A DNA stretch of 64,000 bases. It comes from Amycolatopsis sp. A133 (GTDB taxonomy: Bacteria > Actinomycetota > Actinomycetes > Mycobacteriales > Pseudonocardiaceae). The stretch spans positions 203,432 through 267,431 of the forward strand of contig NZ_JAVHJU010000061.1 in assembly GCF_031082405.1 (NCBI RefSeq), given 5' to 3'. Numbering within the stretch: the first letter of the stretch is position 1; every line of letters starts with the position of its first letter. Below, piece after piece: positions 1 through 8,468 of the stretch. The notes under the pieces were generated by a model. The model was not told the DNA's origin and did no database searches. It saw only the letters and a list, made by a program, of their open reading frames with translations. Both the position numbers and the translations under genes were made by a program.

Positions 1-298
1 CGAGGAAGCCGGTGTCGAGGTGGCTCCAGACGGGGGAGTAGGGCCGCTCCTTGTGGTTGCCGACGCCGGTGTCGACGAGGATGGTGCGGCCTTCGCTGCG
101 CAGCAGCCACGTCTGGATCGCCGACCGGCATTCGTTCGTGCCCGGGTCCCAGAAGTCCGGGGCCAGCCAGTCGCGGTGGTCGTGCCAGGCCGTTTCGGGG
201 CTGTCGGGGAAGAACTCGGCGGGAGTCAGTTCGACCGAACCGTAGTACTCGGTGATCCGGGTGACGGTGACGTTTCCGAGGGTGATTTCGTCGGGCAT
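1..298 (-). CDS. MBL-fold metallo-hydrolase, N-terminal part
   Basis: The ATG at 298 opens a reading frame that runs off the left edge, so only about 99 residues are visible. They include a WLLRSEGRTILVDTGVGNHK segment, typical of the strand after which the metal-binding HxHxDH motif follows in metallo-beta-lactamase-fold hydrolases; that motif lies outside the window. The gene is divergent from the XRE regulator at 399 with a 100-bp shared promoter region holding a short palindrome, so the regulator probably controls it. The family call is good; the substrate cannot be told. Confidence 0.8.
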   Translation of the reverse strand, partial: MPDEITLGNVTVTRITEYYGSVELTPAEFFPDSPETAWHDHRDWLAPDFWDPGTNECRSAIQTWLLRSEGRTILVDTGVGNHKERPYSPVWSHLDTGFL

Positions 299-350
299 GA
301 GCCCAGGTTCGCCGGGCCGGGGCGGTCGAGCCAGACCGCGTGCTGCCTAC

Positions 351-361
351 CCCTGGCAGGG
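351..361. promoter_or_regulatory. Palindrome in divergent promoter (candidate XRE operator)
   Basis: CCCTGGCAGGG is a perfect two-arm palindrome (CCCTG, G, CAGGG) centred 43 bp upstream of the XRE start and 58 bp upstream of the MBL-hydrolase start. Its place between a dimeric HTH regulator and its divergent neighbour suggests an operator. This is inference from position and symmetry only. Confidence 0.4.
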
Positions 362-398
362 TCAGGTTGCGGCGCCGCGGGTGTCGCATACTGGGGTC

Positions 399-1253
399 AT
401 GGCCGATCACGGGCAGCTGGCGGAGTACCTGCAGGCGATGCGCGCGCGAGTGCGGCCCGAGGACGTGGGACTGGAAACCTACGGCGAGCGCCGCCGGGTG
501 CCCGGGCTGCGCCGGGAAGAGGTCGCGAGCCTGGCCGGCGTCAGCGCGTCCTACTACATCCGGCTCGAGCAGGGCCAGTCGGCGAACGCCTCCGACGCGG
601 TGGTCGGCAACATCGCCCGCGCGTTGCGCTTGGACGCCGACGAGCACGAACACCTGCGGGTGCTGGCCCGGCCCCGTCGGCGCCGGCGCGTGCAGCGCCC
701 GCCGGTGGAGCGGGTGCACGAGGTGACGGCCCAACTGCTGGCCGGGCTGGGCGAAGTCCCGGCGATCGTGCTGGGCCGGCGCACCGACGTGCTGGCGTGG
801 AACCGGCTGGGCCACGCGTTGTTCGCCGGCCACCTCGGCTTCGACGCACCCACCCGCCCCGCGGACCGGCCCAACATGGCGCGGCTGGTCTTCCTCGACG
901 CGCACACCCGCGAGTTGTACCCACAGTGGACGGTCAAGGCGAAGGCGGTGGTCGGCAACCTGCGCTCGACCGCCGGTCACCACGGCGACGACCAGCTGCT
1001 CAACGCGTTGATCGGGGAGCTGGTGACGAAGAGTCCCGAGTTCGCGGCGCTGTGGGCCGCCCACCGGGTCAAGGTCTGCACGGCCACCGAGTACGTCATG
1101 CGCCATCCTCTGGTCGGCGACCTGGTGGTCCACCAGCAGGCGATGACCCCGGCGCACGCGGCCGAGCAGACGATCGTCGTGGTCACCGGCGAACCGGGCT
1201 CCCCCTCCCAGGCGGCCCTGTCCCTGCTCGCCCGAGCGGTCCGGGACGCCTGA
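399..1253 (+). CDS. XRE-family regulator with MmyB-like C-terminal domain
   Basis: A 284-residue protein. Residues about 5-70 form a helix-turn-helix with the signature RVPGLRREEVASLAGVSASY and YIRLEQG of the large actinobacterial MmyB-type regulator group; the C-terminal two-thirds match the MmyB-like ligand-binding region (AWNRLGHALF). I chose the ATG at 399 because the HTH starts there; an in-frame start at 252 would add a low-complexity extension overlapping the divergent promoter. These regulators usually repress a divergent oxidoreductase or hydrolase, here the MBL-fold gene at 298. Confidence 0.88.
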   Translation: MADHGQLAEYLQAMRARVRPEDVGLETYGERRRVPGLRREEVASLAGVSASYYIRLEQGQSANASDAVVGNIARALRLDADEHEHLRVLARPRRRRRVQRPPVERVHEVTAQLLAGLGEVPAIVLGRRTDVLAWNRLGHALFAGHLGFDAPTRPADRPNMARLVFLDAHTRELYPQWTVKAKAVVGNLRSTAGHHGDDQLLNALIGELVTKSPEFAALWAAHRVKVCTATEYVMRHPLVGDLVVHQQAMTPAHAAEQTIVVVTGEPGSPSQAALSLLARAVRDA

Positions 1254-1286
1254 GCTCCACGGCCGCCGTCCGCGGTCGGGGGCCGG

Positions 1287-1453
1287 TCAGGGGACGAGGG
1301 CCGCGAAGCCGAGGCCGGTCGTCCGTTCCGCCAGGTCGAGCGCGGCCGCGGGGGGCGTCCAAGCCGACCGTCCGCAGCTCGACCGCCGCGAGGTCCAGGA
1401 CCCCGGAGCGGATCAGGTGCCACACCGTGGTCACCGTCGGCTCGTCGCTCATC
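1287..1453 (-). pseudogene. Relic of an oxidoreductase C-terminus
   Basis: Read leftward from an ATG at 1453 the frame gives VTTVWHLIRSGVLDLAAVEL. After a one-base frame change near 1345 it continues ALDLAERTTGLGFAALVP and a stop at 1287. The ending resembles C-termini of zinc-binding dehydrogenase-type oxidoreductases, but the piece is short and frameshifted. It lies head to head with the XRE relic at 1459, the usual arrangement of such a regulator and its target. The gene family is a guess; that it is a decayed coding piece is more certain. Confidence 0.35.
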
Positions 1454-1458
1454 CAGGA

Positions 1459-1611
1459 GCCGCGCATCCTGCGCAGCCGCCGGGAGCGGCTGACCCCGGC
1501 CGAGGTGGGCCTGCCGGTGACCGGGCGTCGCCGCGCGCCCGGGCTGCGCCGCGAGGAGCCGGCCCTGCCGGCCGGCATCAGCGCCACCTGGTCTACCACC
1601 CTGCCGCCCAC
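1459..1611 (+). pseudogene. Relic of a second XRE regulator (HTH only)
   Basis: A short stretch translates to LRSRRERLTPAEVGLPVTGR followed by RRRAPGLRREEPALPAGISA, the diagnostic HTH of the MmyB-like regulators (intact proteins read LRREEVALLAGIS). It lacks a good start codon. After GISATW the frame loses the family's YTxLEQGR motif, and no C-terminal domain follows. It is therefore a remnant of a paralogue of the regulator at 399. The rest of 1254-1775 shows no other gene. Confidence 0.55.
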
Positions 1612-1775
1612 GGCGCAGCCCACCCGACTGTCCACACGGGACGGATTGGTGCGGCGTCCGTCCGGCAGGCGCGATGTGGCCGGCTGAACGACGAGGCGCC
1701 GACAACGACGAATGCCCTTACCGCGGCGGCCGGTCTGCGCTACGGTCGGGGGGACTGCAGACACCGGGGGGGACA

Positions 1776-2954
1776 ATGCGTCGACTGGTCGTCTCCGCCG
1801 CTTGCGCCGTGCTCGTGTTCGCCGGCACCGGTACCGCCGCCGCGGCGACGGACCCGCGGCAGACCGCGCTGGATGCGGCTGTGCAAGCCGGAAACGTGGG
1901 GATGATCGCGATCGCGGCGGATCCGGCGGGGCGGTGGCGGGGGCGTGCCGGGGTCGGTGACGTCGTCACCGGGGCGAAGCCCGACACCGGCGGGCGGTTC
2001 CGCATCGGGAGCGTCTCCAAGACGTTCACGGCGGCACTCGTGCTGAAGCTCGCCGCGAACGGCCGGCTGGGGCTGGACGAGCCGATCGCGAAGTACCTGC
2101 CCGGCCTGCTGCCCTACCCGGAGCCGATCACCGTGCGCCAGCTGCTGCAGCACACCAGTGGCGTGCCGCGGGACCTGGCGCCGCAGTACACCTGGACGAC
2201 CCCGGAGGAGGTGGACACCGAACGCTTCGTGCGCTTCGGCGAGGTCGAGGCGATCCACGACAGCACCGTGCAGCCGCTGCTGTTCCCGCCGGGCACGAAC
2301 TGGTCGTACTCGAACACCGGCTACAACGTGCTGGCCCTGCTGGTGGAAAAGCTCACCGGCCGCCGGTTCGAGCAGGTGCTCGCCGACTGGATCACCGGCC
2401 CGCTGCACCTGGCGGACACGTTCCTGCCGCGGGACTTCCCGCTGGTGCCGCGCCCGGCCATCCGCGGCTACGAGCAGCTCTACCCGGCGCCGCACGGGCT
2501 GACGGACGTCACCGTCTACAACCTCAGCCGCTATTTCGGTGCCGGGAACATCATCTCGAGCGCGGCCGACCTGAACCGCTTCTTCCACGCCTTGCTCGGC
2601 GGTGAGCTGTTGCCGGCCGATCTGCTGACGCAGATGAAAACCACGGTTCCGTGGCCGGGCGAGGGTGGTCTGGTCGGCTACGGGCTCGGCCTGATGCGCA
2701 TTTCGCTGGCCGGGATCTGCGGTCCGGGCGCGCCCGACGTCTGGGGACACGGCGGTGACGTTCCCGGGTACAACACGTGGAGCATGAGCGACGAGCCGGG
2801 CACCAGCGGGATCACGGTCGCGTCCAGCCCCGACCTGTCCGCTTCGCCCGCCGCGGCGGGCACGCGGATCCTGGCGATGGTGACGGAGTTCTGCACCCCC
2901 GGTTTGCCCGACGCCAAGGCCCGCGCCGCTCAGCTCCAGGCCGCGATGCGCTGA
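1776..2954 (+). CDS. Secreted class-C beta-lactamase-like serine hydrolase
   Basis: A 392-residue protein of the beta-lactamase/transpeptidase-like fold (DD-peptidase, class C or esterase family VIII). It has an N-terminal signal peptide (hydrophobic LVVSAACAVLVFAGTGTAAA). The nucleophile motif SVSK has Ser79 and Lys82, and the second motif YSN is at 178-180. The start at 1776 follows a GGGGGGG run a few bases upstream. It probably hydrolyses an amide or ester outside the membrane; whether it is a true beta-lactamase, a D,D-carboxypeptidase or an esterase cannot be decided. It stands alone, without linked regulators. Confidence 0.88.
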   Translation: MRRLVVSAACAVLVFAGTGTAAAATDPRQTALDAAVQAGNVGMIAIAADPAGRWRGRAGVGDVVTGAKPDTGGRFRIGSVSKTFTAALVLKLAANGRLGLDEPIAKYLPGLLPYPEPITVRQLLQHTSGVPRDLAPQYTWTTPEEVDTERFVRFGEVEAIHDSTVQPLLFPPGTNWSYSNTGYNVLALLVEKLTGRRFEQVLADWITGPLHLADTFLPRDFPLVPRPAIRGYEQLYPAPHGLTDVTVYNLSRYFGAGNIISSAADLNRFFHALLGGELLPADLLTQMKTTVPWPGEGGLVGYGLGLMRISLAGICGPGAPDVWGHGGDVPGYNTWSMSDEPGTSGITVASSPDLSASPAAAGTRILAMVTEFCTPGLPDAKARAAQLQAAMR

Positions 2955-3013
2955 GGCGCGCGGTCCCGAAGCCAAGTTCGCGGCCGGCTTGATGCTGTGA
3001 CCTGCGCCTCAGC
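2950..3013. repeat. Inverted repeat at the end of the serine hydrolase gene
   Basis: GCTGAGGCGC at 2950-2959 is matched by its perfect reverse complement GCGCCTCAGC at 3004-3013. The 10-bp arms are separated by 44 bp, and the left arm spans the stop codon at 2952-2954. It could be a terminator-like stem or an mRNA 3' structure; no T-run follows. Confidence 0.35.
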
Positions 3014-3096
3014 CGATTGCCCCTTACACCGGTGTCAGAGGTGAGGATGGCAACAGCGCCCGGAACCACCGGGCCGGTCACCCAGGAGGCGGCAAA

Positions 3097-4020
3097 ATGG
3101 GACAGGCGTGGGGTTTCGGCAGGCATGGCGGGCCCGAAGTGCAGGAGTTCTTCGATCGTCCCGATCCCGCCCCCGGTCGCGGCGAGGTGCTGATCCGGGT
3201 CGACGTCGCCGGGGTGAATCCCCTCGACCACCTCGTGCGCTCGGGTCTGGTCCCCGGCCTCGACGGCGGGCGGCCGTTTCCCCGCGTGCTGGGCATGGAG
3301 GCGGCCGGAACCGTGCTCGCACTGGGCGAGGACGTCGACGGGCTCGAGGTGGGTGACGCGGTTTTCGGCTTCGCACTCACCGGTGGCGGGACCTACGCCG
3401 AGACAACGGTGCTGTCCGCACCGAACACCGCCCGCATCCCGGCGGGCCTGTCCGCGACCGTGGCGGCAACGCTGCCGGTCGCCGGGACGACCGCGGTGGA
3501 CGTGCTCGACCAGCTCGGCCTCCCGGCCGGCGCCACGATCCTGGTCAACGGGGTCGGGGGCGGGGTCGGCCTCGCCGTCGCCCGGCTGGCCGCCGGGCGC
3601 AAGCTGCGCGTGATCGGTACCGGGAGCAGCGCCAAGCGCGAGCACGCCGAGGCCATCGGGGTGCGGTTCATCGACTACGCCGCCGAGGACGTCGTCACGG
3701 CGGCCCGCGAGCTGGTTCCCGACGGCTTCGACGGGATCGTCGACCTGGTCGGCGGCACTTCGCTGCGGACGGTCGCCCCGCTGGCCCGGGATCCGCGCAA
3801 CGTCATCGCCGCGGGTGACATGTCGGTGCCCGATCTCGGTGGGCGTTTCGTCGAGCGCCGCCTCGGCCGGGAGAACCTGGAGCGGTCCGCCCGGCTCGCC
3901 CTGGACGGACTGCTTTCCCCGGTGATCACGGCGATCCATCCGCTTTCCGACGCACCGGCCGCCCTCGCCACCGTCGAGAACGGTCACCCCTCGGGCAAGG
4001 TCGTCATCAAGGTGGCCTGA
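3097..4020 (+). CDS. NADP-dependent quinone oxidoreductase (MDR family)
   Basis: A 307-residue medium-chain dehydrogenase/reductase of the zinc-independent quinone oxidoreductase type. The N-terminal catalytic domain carries GEVLIRVDVAGVNPLDHLVR, and the Rossmann domain carries GVGGGVGLAV (about residues 149-158) for the dinucleotide. No zinc-ligand cysteine cluster is seen. The ATG at 3097 is preceded by AGGAGG with a 9-nt spacer. It likely reduces quinones or enones with NADPH in the cytoplasm. It is a single gene between a serine hydrolase and a convergent lipoprotein gene. Confidence 0.88.
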   Translation: MGQAWGFGRHGGPEVQEFFDRPDPAPGRGEVLIRVDVAGVNPLDHLVRSGLVPGLDGGRPFPRVLGMEAAGTVLALGEDVDGLEVGDAVFGFALTGGGTYAETTVLSAPNTARIPAGLSATVAATLPVAGTTAVDVLDQLGLPAGATILVNGVGGGVGLAVARLAAGRKLRVIGTGSSAKREHAEAIGVRFIDYAAEDVVTAARELVPDGFDGIVDLVGGTSLRTVAPLARDPRNVIAAGDMSVPDLGGRFVERRLGRENLERSARLALDGLLSPVITAIHPLSDAPAALATVENGHPSGKVVIKVA

Positions 4021-4058
4021 GCAGTGCCCGGCCATCACCCCGCGGCGGCGAGCTCGGG

Positions 4059-4667
4059 TCAGGCCTTGAGGTCGAACCCCGTGACGTACCAGGCTCCTGC
4101 GTGCTTCTCCACCTTGAGGCTGAGGCTGAACGAGCCGGTGTCGCCGGTGGCGCCGATGAGTTCGAGACTGCGCAAGGTGCGGCCGTCGAGCTTGACCGCT
4201 GTGTCCGGCACCGTGACTTCGTCGCCCTTCGCCGCCGGGGTGGTGACCTCGACCTTTCCCTCGGGGGGCAGTTTGACGCCCGGCTTCGCCCAAGCCGCGC
4301 GCAGCGACTTGGCGCTCGCGGCGGCTGCGGGCCGTTGGCACAGGGACTCGGCGTCTTGACCGGCGGGCAGCGCAGGAGCGCTGGACAGGCACGCTTCCGT
4401 GTACTGCTCCTGCAGGATCTGGGTGACCCAGCGCTCGACGGCGGCGCCCGGGGTCTTGGCGCCGGAAGCGGGTTGCGCCGCGGACGTCGGGGCAGTGGCG
4501 CTCGCCGCCGAGGTGACCGGGCTGGTCGTGGCCGGGGCCGCCGTCCCGGCCACGCGGGCCGGGCCACACGCCGCCACGAGCAGGACCATCGGCGGCAGCA
4601 GCGGGAAAAGCCACCGGGCCGCCGGCCGCCCAGCGGTCACCACCGGGACGATTGTTCCACCAGGCAA
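4059..4667 (-). CDS. Hypothetical lipoprotein
   Basis: A 202-residue predicted lipoprotein. A hydrophobic segment ends in a lipobox LLVAAC with Cys34 as the likely lipidation site, followed by a Thr/Ser/Ala/Pro-rich linker and a small C-terminal domain ending YVTGFDLKA, with the look of a Tim44- or NTF2-like extracellular domain. The start is a TTG at 4667, chosen because GAGGAG lies six bases upstream. It is convergent with the oxidoreductase at 3097. Function unknown; a surface-anchored role is the only inference. Confidence 0.72.
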   Translation of the reverse strand: MPGGTIVPVVTAGRPAARWLFPLLPPMVLLVAACGPARVAGTAAPATTSPVTSAASATAPTSAAQPASGAKTPGAAVERWVTQILQEQYTEACLSSAPALPAGQDAESLCQRPAAAASAKSLRAAWAKPGVKLPPEGKVEVTTPAAKGDEVTVPDTAVKLDGRTLRSLELIGATGDTGSFSLSLKVEKHAGAWYVTGFDLKA

Positions 4668-4919
4668 AGAATTCTCCTCGTTCAGCCGATGTCCGGCTTC
4701 GAGCTTCGTCGGCGGGATCTTCGTGTCCGGCGGCCGGTGGCGTCAACCGGCGGCAGGGAAGTCTGCCTCTTTGGCCACTTTCCGGCGTCCGCCGACAGCC
4801 GGTTCACCGCGTTGCCACCAGGAAACCGCTGTGGGTCAATGGATTCGGCTGTCAGGACTGCAACACCGGCTCGGCGTGGTTCGCGTATCCGGAGCTGCAG
4901 CGGGCCCCGCGGCCGGGGC

Positions 4920-6857
4920 TCACCCCGTGCCGGCGCATGCTGCGGCTTCGGCCAGGTACCGCGCCACCGGGCCCAAGGTCAGCATTCCGCTGGCCGCGCC
5001 GGCGTGTTCCGCCGCGGCGCCGCGCAGGGCTTCTTCCGCGGCGGCCGCGATCCCGCGCTCGCCGAGGCGTGCGGCAGCGTGGGCGCTCAGGCACCACATC
5101 GCCTCCTGCACGTGGTCGCGCGGTGGTTCGGGCGCGGCGGCCAGAGCGACGCGGGCCTCTTCCCGCTTGCCTTGCGCGAGCAACACGTGGGGCTGCGTCC
5201 ACGGGCGGTACGGGCCCCAGTCGAGGTGCGGATCACCGGGCGCGGGGCGGCCGTGCAGCAGGCGCAACCCGAGCAGCGCCAGCGGGAACAGGCCGCGGTG
5301 CAGTCCCGGCATGCCTGCCGTCCGGAGGGCGTCCTCGGCGGCGCGGTACTGCGCGGCGGCCGTGGCGGGGGACGGCCCGCCGGGTTCGGTGCTGCGGGCG
5401 GCGCTGGCCCGGGCCCGGAACCACGCGGTGAGGACGGCGACCAGGGGTGACTCGGCGGTGGCGGCGAGCTGTTCGGCCGCCGTGGCGTGCGCGGCCGCGG
5501 TGTCGAGATCGCCGGCGGCCGAGGCGGACTGCAGCCGGACGAGGCGGCCGAGGACGGCGAAGGCCGGCAGCTCGTGCCGGGTACCCAGGTCGAGGACCTC
5601 GGCGCCGATCCGGTCCCGGACGGCCGCCAGCCCGGGGCGGGTGAAGGACTGCAGGAACACCCCGTTGAGCGCGAACGCCAGCAAGGCGGGATCGCCGAGG
5701 CCGCGGGCCAGCGCCTCGGCCTCGTCCGCGGCCTGCTCAGCGCGTTTCCGCTCGGCAGCGGTGAGCTCGGCGGTGCGGCTCTCGACGGCGACGGTGGCCA
5801 GGAGGCGGGTCCTCAGGTCGGCCGGGCTGCCGGGGCCGAGCGCGGTGAGCGTGCGCTCGGCGGCCGCGACGACGGCGCGGGACTGCTCGAGGTCGTCGGC
5901 CCGGCTCCAGATCGCGGGCACGTCGTAGGCGCCGATGATCCGGGCCGCCCACGCGAGGTCTCCGGTGCGTTCGGCCGCCTGGATCGCGGCGAGGCGGTCG
6001 CGTCGCGAGTGGACGAGGGCGTCGCCGCCCGCCAGCGCGAGGGTGCGGGCCAGGTCCACGGTGGTGCGCGGGCCGAACCGGGCCCCGGAGGCCGTCCACG
6101 CGGTGCCGGTGCCCTCCGCGGTGGCGGTCCCGGTCAGGATGTCGGTCTCCAACCGCCGCAGGTCGGGCCCGGGATCGAGCCCGAGCTGGTCGACGAGCAT
6201 CGCGCGAGCGCGGCGGAGGGTCGCCAGCGCGTCGGCCTGGCGTCCGGCGCGGTGCAAGGCGCGGGCCAGCAGCCCCCAGGCCGGCTCGCGCCACGGGTGT
6301 TCGGTGACGTGGGCGCCGAGTTCGGCGACCAGGTCGCCGCCCCGGCCCGCGTCGAGGAGGACGCGGGCACGCAGCTCCACGGCCGTCAGCCGCAGCTCCT
6401 CCAGCCGGGTCCGCTCGCGCTGAGCCCACGCGGAGCCCGGCACGTCGGCGTAGGCGGTTCCTCGCCAAGCCGCCAGTGCCGCGCTGAGCTCGGTCACGGC
6501 GCCGGGCGTTCGCCGGGTTCGGTCCAGGGCGTCTTCGAACCGGTGGACGTCCACGTCCGCGCGCGGCAGGCGCAGCGCGTAGCCGGGACCTTCGGTGACG
6601 ATCACCCGGGGCGGGGTGCGCGGCGGCCGGTCGGGTTCGAGGGCGCGGCGCAGGGCGGCGACGAACGTGCGCAGCGCGCCCACGGCGCGGGCCGGGGGAT
6701 CGGTCCACAAGTCGTCGACGAGGGTGTCGGTGGTGACCATCCGCCCCTCGGCCGCGACGAGCCGGGCGAGCACTTCGCGGTGGCGGGGTCCGCCCAGTTC
6801 CACCGGGCTCCCGTCGTCGCGCAGCGCCCGCACGGCACCCAGCACGTCGATTCGCAT
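4920..6857 (-). CDS. SARP/AfsR-family transcriptional regulator
   Basis: A 645-residue regulator. Residues 1-95 are an OmpR-type winged helix (MRIDVLGAVRAL; GGPRHREVLARLVAAEGRMV). Residues about 95-245 are the bacterial transcriptional activation domain (BTAD) with RFEDALD, LAAWRGTAYADVPGSAWAQ and ALHRAGRQADALATLRRAR. The remainder is helical and Ala-rich, probably TPR-like; no NB-ARC P-loop is seen, so it is shorter than full AfsR. SARPs activate secondary-metabolite or neighbouring genes through heptamer direct repeats. Such a repeat lies at 6900-6917 between this gene and the divergent hydrolase, which suggests autoregulation and control of that hydrolase. Confidence 0.88.
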   Translation of the reverse strand: MRIDVLGAVRALRDDGSPVELGGPRHREVLARLVAAEGRMVTTDTLVDDLWTDPPARAVGALRTFVAALRRALEPDRPPRTPPRVIVTEGPGYALRLPRADVDVHRFEDALDRTRRTPGAVTELSAALAAWRGTAYADVPGSAWAQRERTRLEELRLTAVELRARVLLDAGRGGDLVAELGAHVTEHPWREPAWGLLARALHRAGRQADALATLRRARAMLVDQLGLDPGPDLRRLETDILTGTATAEGTGTAWTASGARFGPRTTVDLARTLALAGGDALVHSRRDRLAAIQAAERTGDLAWAARIIGAYDVPAIWSRADDLEQSRAVVAAAERTLTALGPGSPADLRTRLLATVAVESRTAELTAAERKRAEQAADEAEALARGLGDPALLAFALNGVFLQSFTRPGLAAVRDRIGAEVLDLGTRHELPAFAVLGRLVRLQSASAAGDLDTAAAHATAAEQLAATAESPLVAVLTAWFRARASAARSTEPGGPSPATAAAQYRAAEDALRTAGMPGLHRGLFPLALLGLRLLHGRPAPGDPHLDWGPYRPWTQPHVLLAQGKREEARVALAAAPEPPRDHVQEAMWCLSAHAAARLGERGIAAAAEEALRGAAAEHAGAASGMLTLGPVARYLAEAAACAGTG

Positions 6858-6899
6858 GCCCCCATCATCGGGGCCCGCGGCCGATTCCGCCCCGGCGCA

Positions 6900-6917
6900 C
6901 TGATCGGTTGCTGATCG
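6900..6917. promoter_or_regulatory. Heptamer direct repeat, candidate SARP binding site
   Basis: CTGATCG occurs at 6900-6906 and again at 6911-6917 with exactly 4 bp between, an 11-bp period. This is the geometry known for AfsR/SARP binding sites. The site is 42 bp upstream of the SARP start and about 50 bp upstream of the divergent hydrolase start. Position and spacing make an operator likely; the heptamer itself was not compared with known sites. Confidence 0.55.
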
Positions 6918-6968
6918 CCGTCGCCGACGCTGGCCGAGTCAAGTTCCCGACCCGGAAGACGGCCTCCG

Positions 6969-7847
6969 ATGACACTCTCCATTCCCGGTTTCGACCACGT
7001 CCGCCTGCCCGGTGCCGGCGGTGTCGAGCTGGCCGCCGCCGTCGGCGGCAGCGGCGACCCGGTCGTGCTGCTGCACGGCTTCCCGCAGACGCACCTGATG
7101 TGGCGGCACGTCGCCGAGCGGCTGGCCGGCGAGCACACGGTGATCTGCCCCGACCTGCGCGGCTACGGCGCCAGCGACAAGCCGGTGGCCACCGGCCGAA
7201 GCGAGTACGCCAAGCGCACGATGGCCACCGACGTGGTGAACCTGGCGGCGGCGCTCGGCCACGAGCGCTTCGCCCTCGTCGGGCACGACCGGGGCGCCCT
7301 GGTCGCCTTCCGGGCGGCCCTGGACCACCCCGAGACCATCACGCACCTGGGCATCCTCGACGTCGTGCCGACGTTGGACATGTGGAACGTCCTGCACGGC
7401 GTCCCGGCGGCGGTCGGCTACCACCTGTTCCTCATGGCCCAGCCGCCCGGCCTGCCGGAAACGATGATCGCCGCCAGCGCGGACGCGTTCTTCGGCTCGT
7501 TCCTCGACGCCTGGGCCAACGACCCGGACGCGATCCCGGCCGAGGTGCGGGCCGAGTACCTGCGCGCGAGCGCGGCCGCGGTGCCGTCGATCGTCGCCGA
7601 CTACCGGGCTTCGGCCGACATCGACGTGGAACACGACCAAGCCGACCTCGACGCCGGATCCCAGCTGGCCATGCCCGTGACGGTCGTCCAGCAGGACTGG
7701 GGCGCACAGCTGGGCTACGACGCCGCCGGGGTGTGGCGGGCGTGGGCACCGGACCTGGACCACCGGCTGACCCGGGCCGGGCACTTCATGGCCGAGGAGG
7801 CACCCGGCGAGATCGCGGCGGCGATCCGGGACCTGCTGACCCGCTGA
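6969..7847 (+). CDS. Alpha/beta hydrolase (epoxide hydrolase / haloacetate dehalogenase type)
   Basis: A 292-residue alpha/beta-hydrolase. It has the oxyanion-loop motif HGFPQTH near the N-terminus, the nucleophile elbow GHDRGA with Asp107 in place of Ser, and RAGHFMAEE near the C-terminus carrying the catalytic His. An Asp nucleophile points to an epoxide hydrolase or fluoroacetate/haloacetate dehalogenase rather than an esterase. It is divergent from the SARP regulator with a SARP-like direct repeat between them, so it may be that regulator's target. Confidence 0.85.
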   Translation: MTLSIPGFDHVRLPGAGGVELAAAVGGSGDPVVLLHGFPQTHLMWRHVAERLAGEHTVICPDLRGYGASDKPVATGRSEYAKRTMATDVVNLAAALGHERFALVGHDRGALVAFRAALDHPETITHLGILDVVPTLDMWNVLHGVPAAVGYHLFLMAQPPGLPETMIAASADAFFGSFLDAWANDPDAIPAEVRAEYLRASAAAVPSIVADYRASADIDVEHDQADLDAGSQLAMPVTVVQQDWGAQLGYDAAGVWRAWAPDLDHRLTRAGHFMAEEAPGEIAAAIRDLLTR

Positions 7848-7877
7848 ACGCCGTGCCGCTTCGGTTCGAATCCGGAG

Positions 7878-8081
7878 TCAGAACGGGAGGAAGTCCCGGC
7901 CCGGCTCGTGGTAGATCCCGTTCGGCGCGTCCTCGGACTTGTCGAGGCACTTGCCCGACTCCCAGTTCTTGTGCTGATCGAAGATGAACCCCCGGTCATC
8001 CACCCGGCAGGTCCGGGAGTGCCATCTCTGATTCGGATCGTCGTGATAGTCGGCGATGATCGCTCTCGCTTTGTCGCCCAT
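7878..8081 (-). CDS. Small hypothetical protein
   Basis: A 67-residue, charged and aromatic-rich peptide beginning MGDKARAIIADYHDDPNQ. The ATG at 8081 has a GGGGCGG stretch just upstream; an upstream in-frame ATG at 8228 would add a less natural N-terminus. There is no signal peptide or known motif. It converges with the hydrolase at 6969 and lies between that gene and the RiPP cluster. A relation to either cannot be shown. Confidence 0.45.
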   Translation of the reverse strand: MGDKARAIIADYHDDPNQRWHSRTCRVDDRGFIFDQHKNWESGKCLDKSEDAPNGIYHEPGRDFLPF

Positions 8082-8468
8082 GAGGCCGCCCCTTGCGCAG
8101 CACGCTGAAAAACGTGTAGTTCGCGGTCCGCAGCGAGCACCCGAGCTGCGGACCGTTCCGGTTGATCCTTCAGTCTGAAGTTGAAGCTCCCACTGCCCGT
8201 TGTAGTGGTGGAAGATCGAAACCCGCACTCTGGTCTGGATGATGACGCTGCCGGCCAGGCTCCCCCTCCGCCGGGTGCTGGGGCGGCCGCGCTCGCGCAG
8301 CGGCGGTAGAGGTGCCTCGGCATCCGGCGGTGCGCTGCTGCGCAGGTGAGGAAGCGCTTTACTGACGAGGCCTGCGGGATTTACCCTGTAGCTGCGGGGC
8401 TGCGGGCGGACGACCTCACCGGCGCGTCACCAATTTTCCGGAATTCGTATCGAAACGAGGGGGAACAG
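8082..8468. other. Intergenic region before the RiPP cluster
   Basis: No convincing gene is seen. The minus strand at 8228-8140 can be read as a Trp/Tyr-rich fragment (IFHHYNGQWELQLQ) in frame with the small gene downstream, perhaps an old upstream extension. The last 40 bases are AT-richer and end in a strong ribosome binding site (GAGGGGGA) for the precursor gene at 8469. Confidence 0.4.

Noticed and set aside
2812..4746. A 644-codon open frame on the minus strand
   Set aside because: It lies antisense to two well-supported genes (serine hydrolase end, oxidoreductase) and has low-complexity composition.
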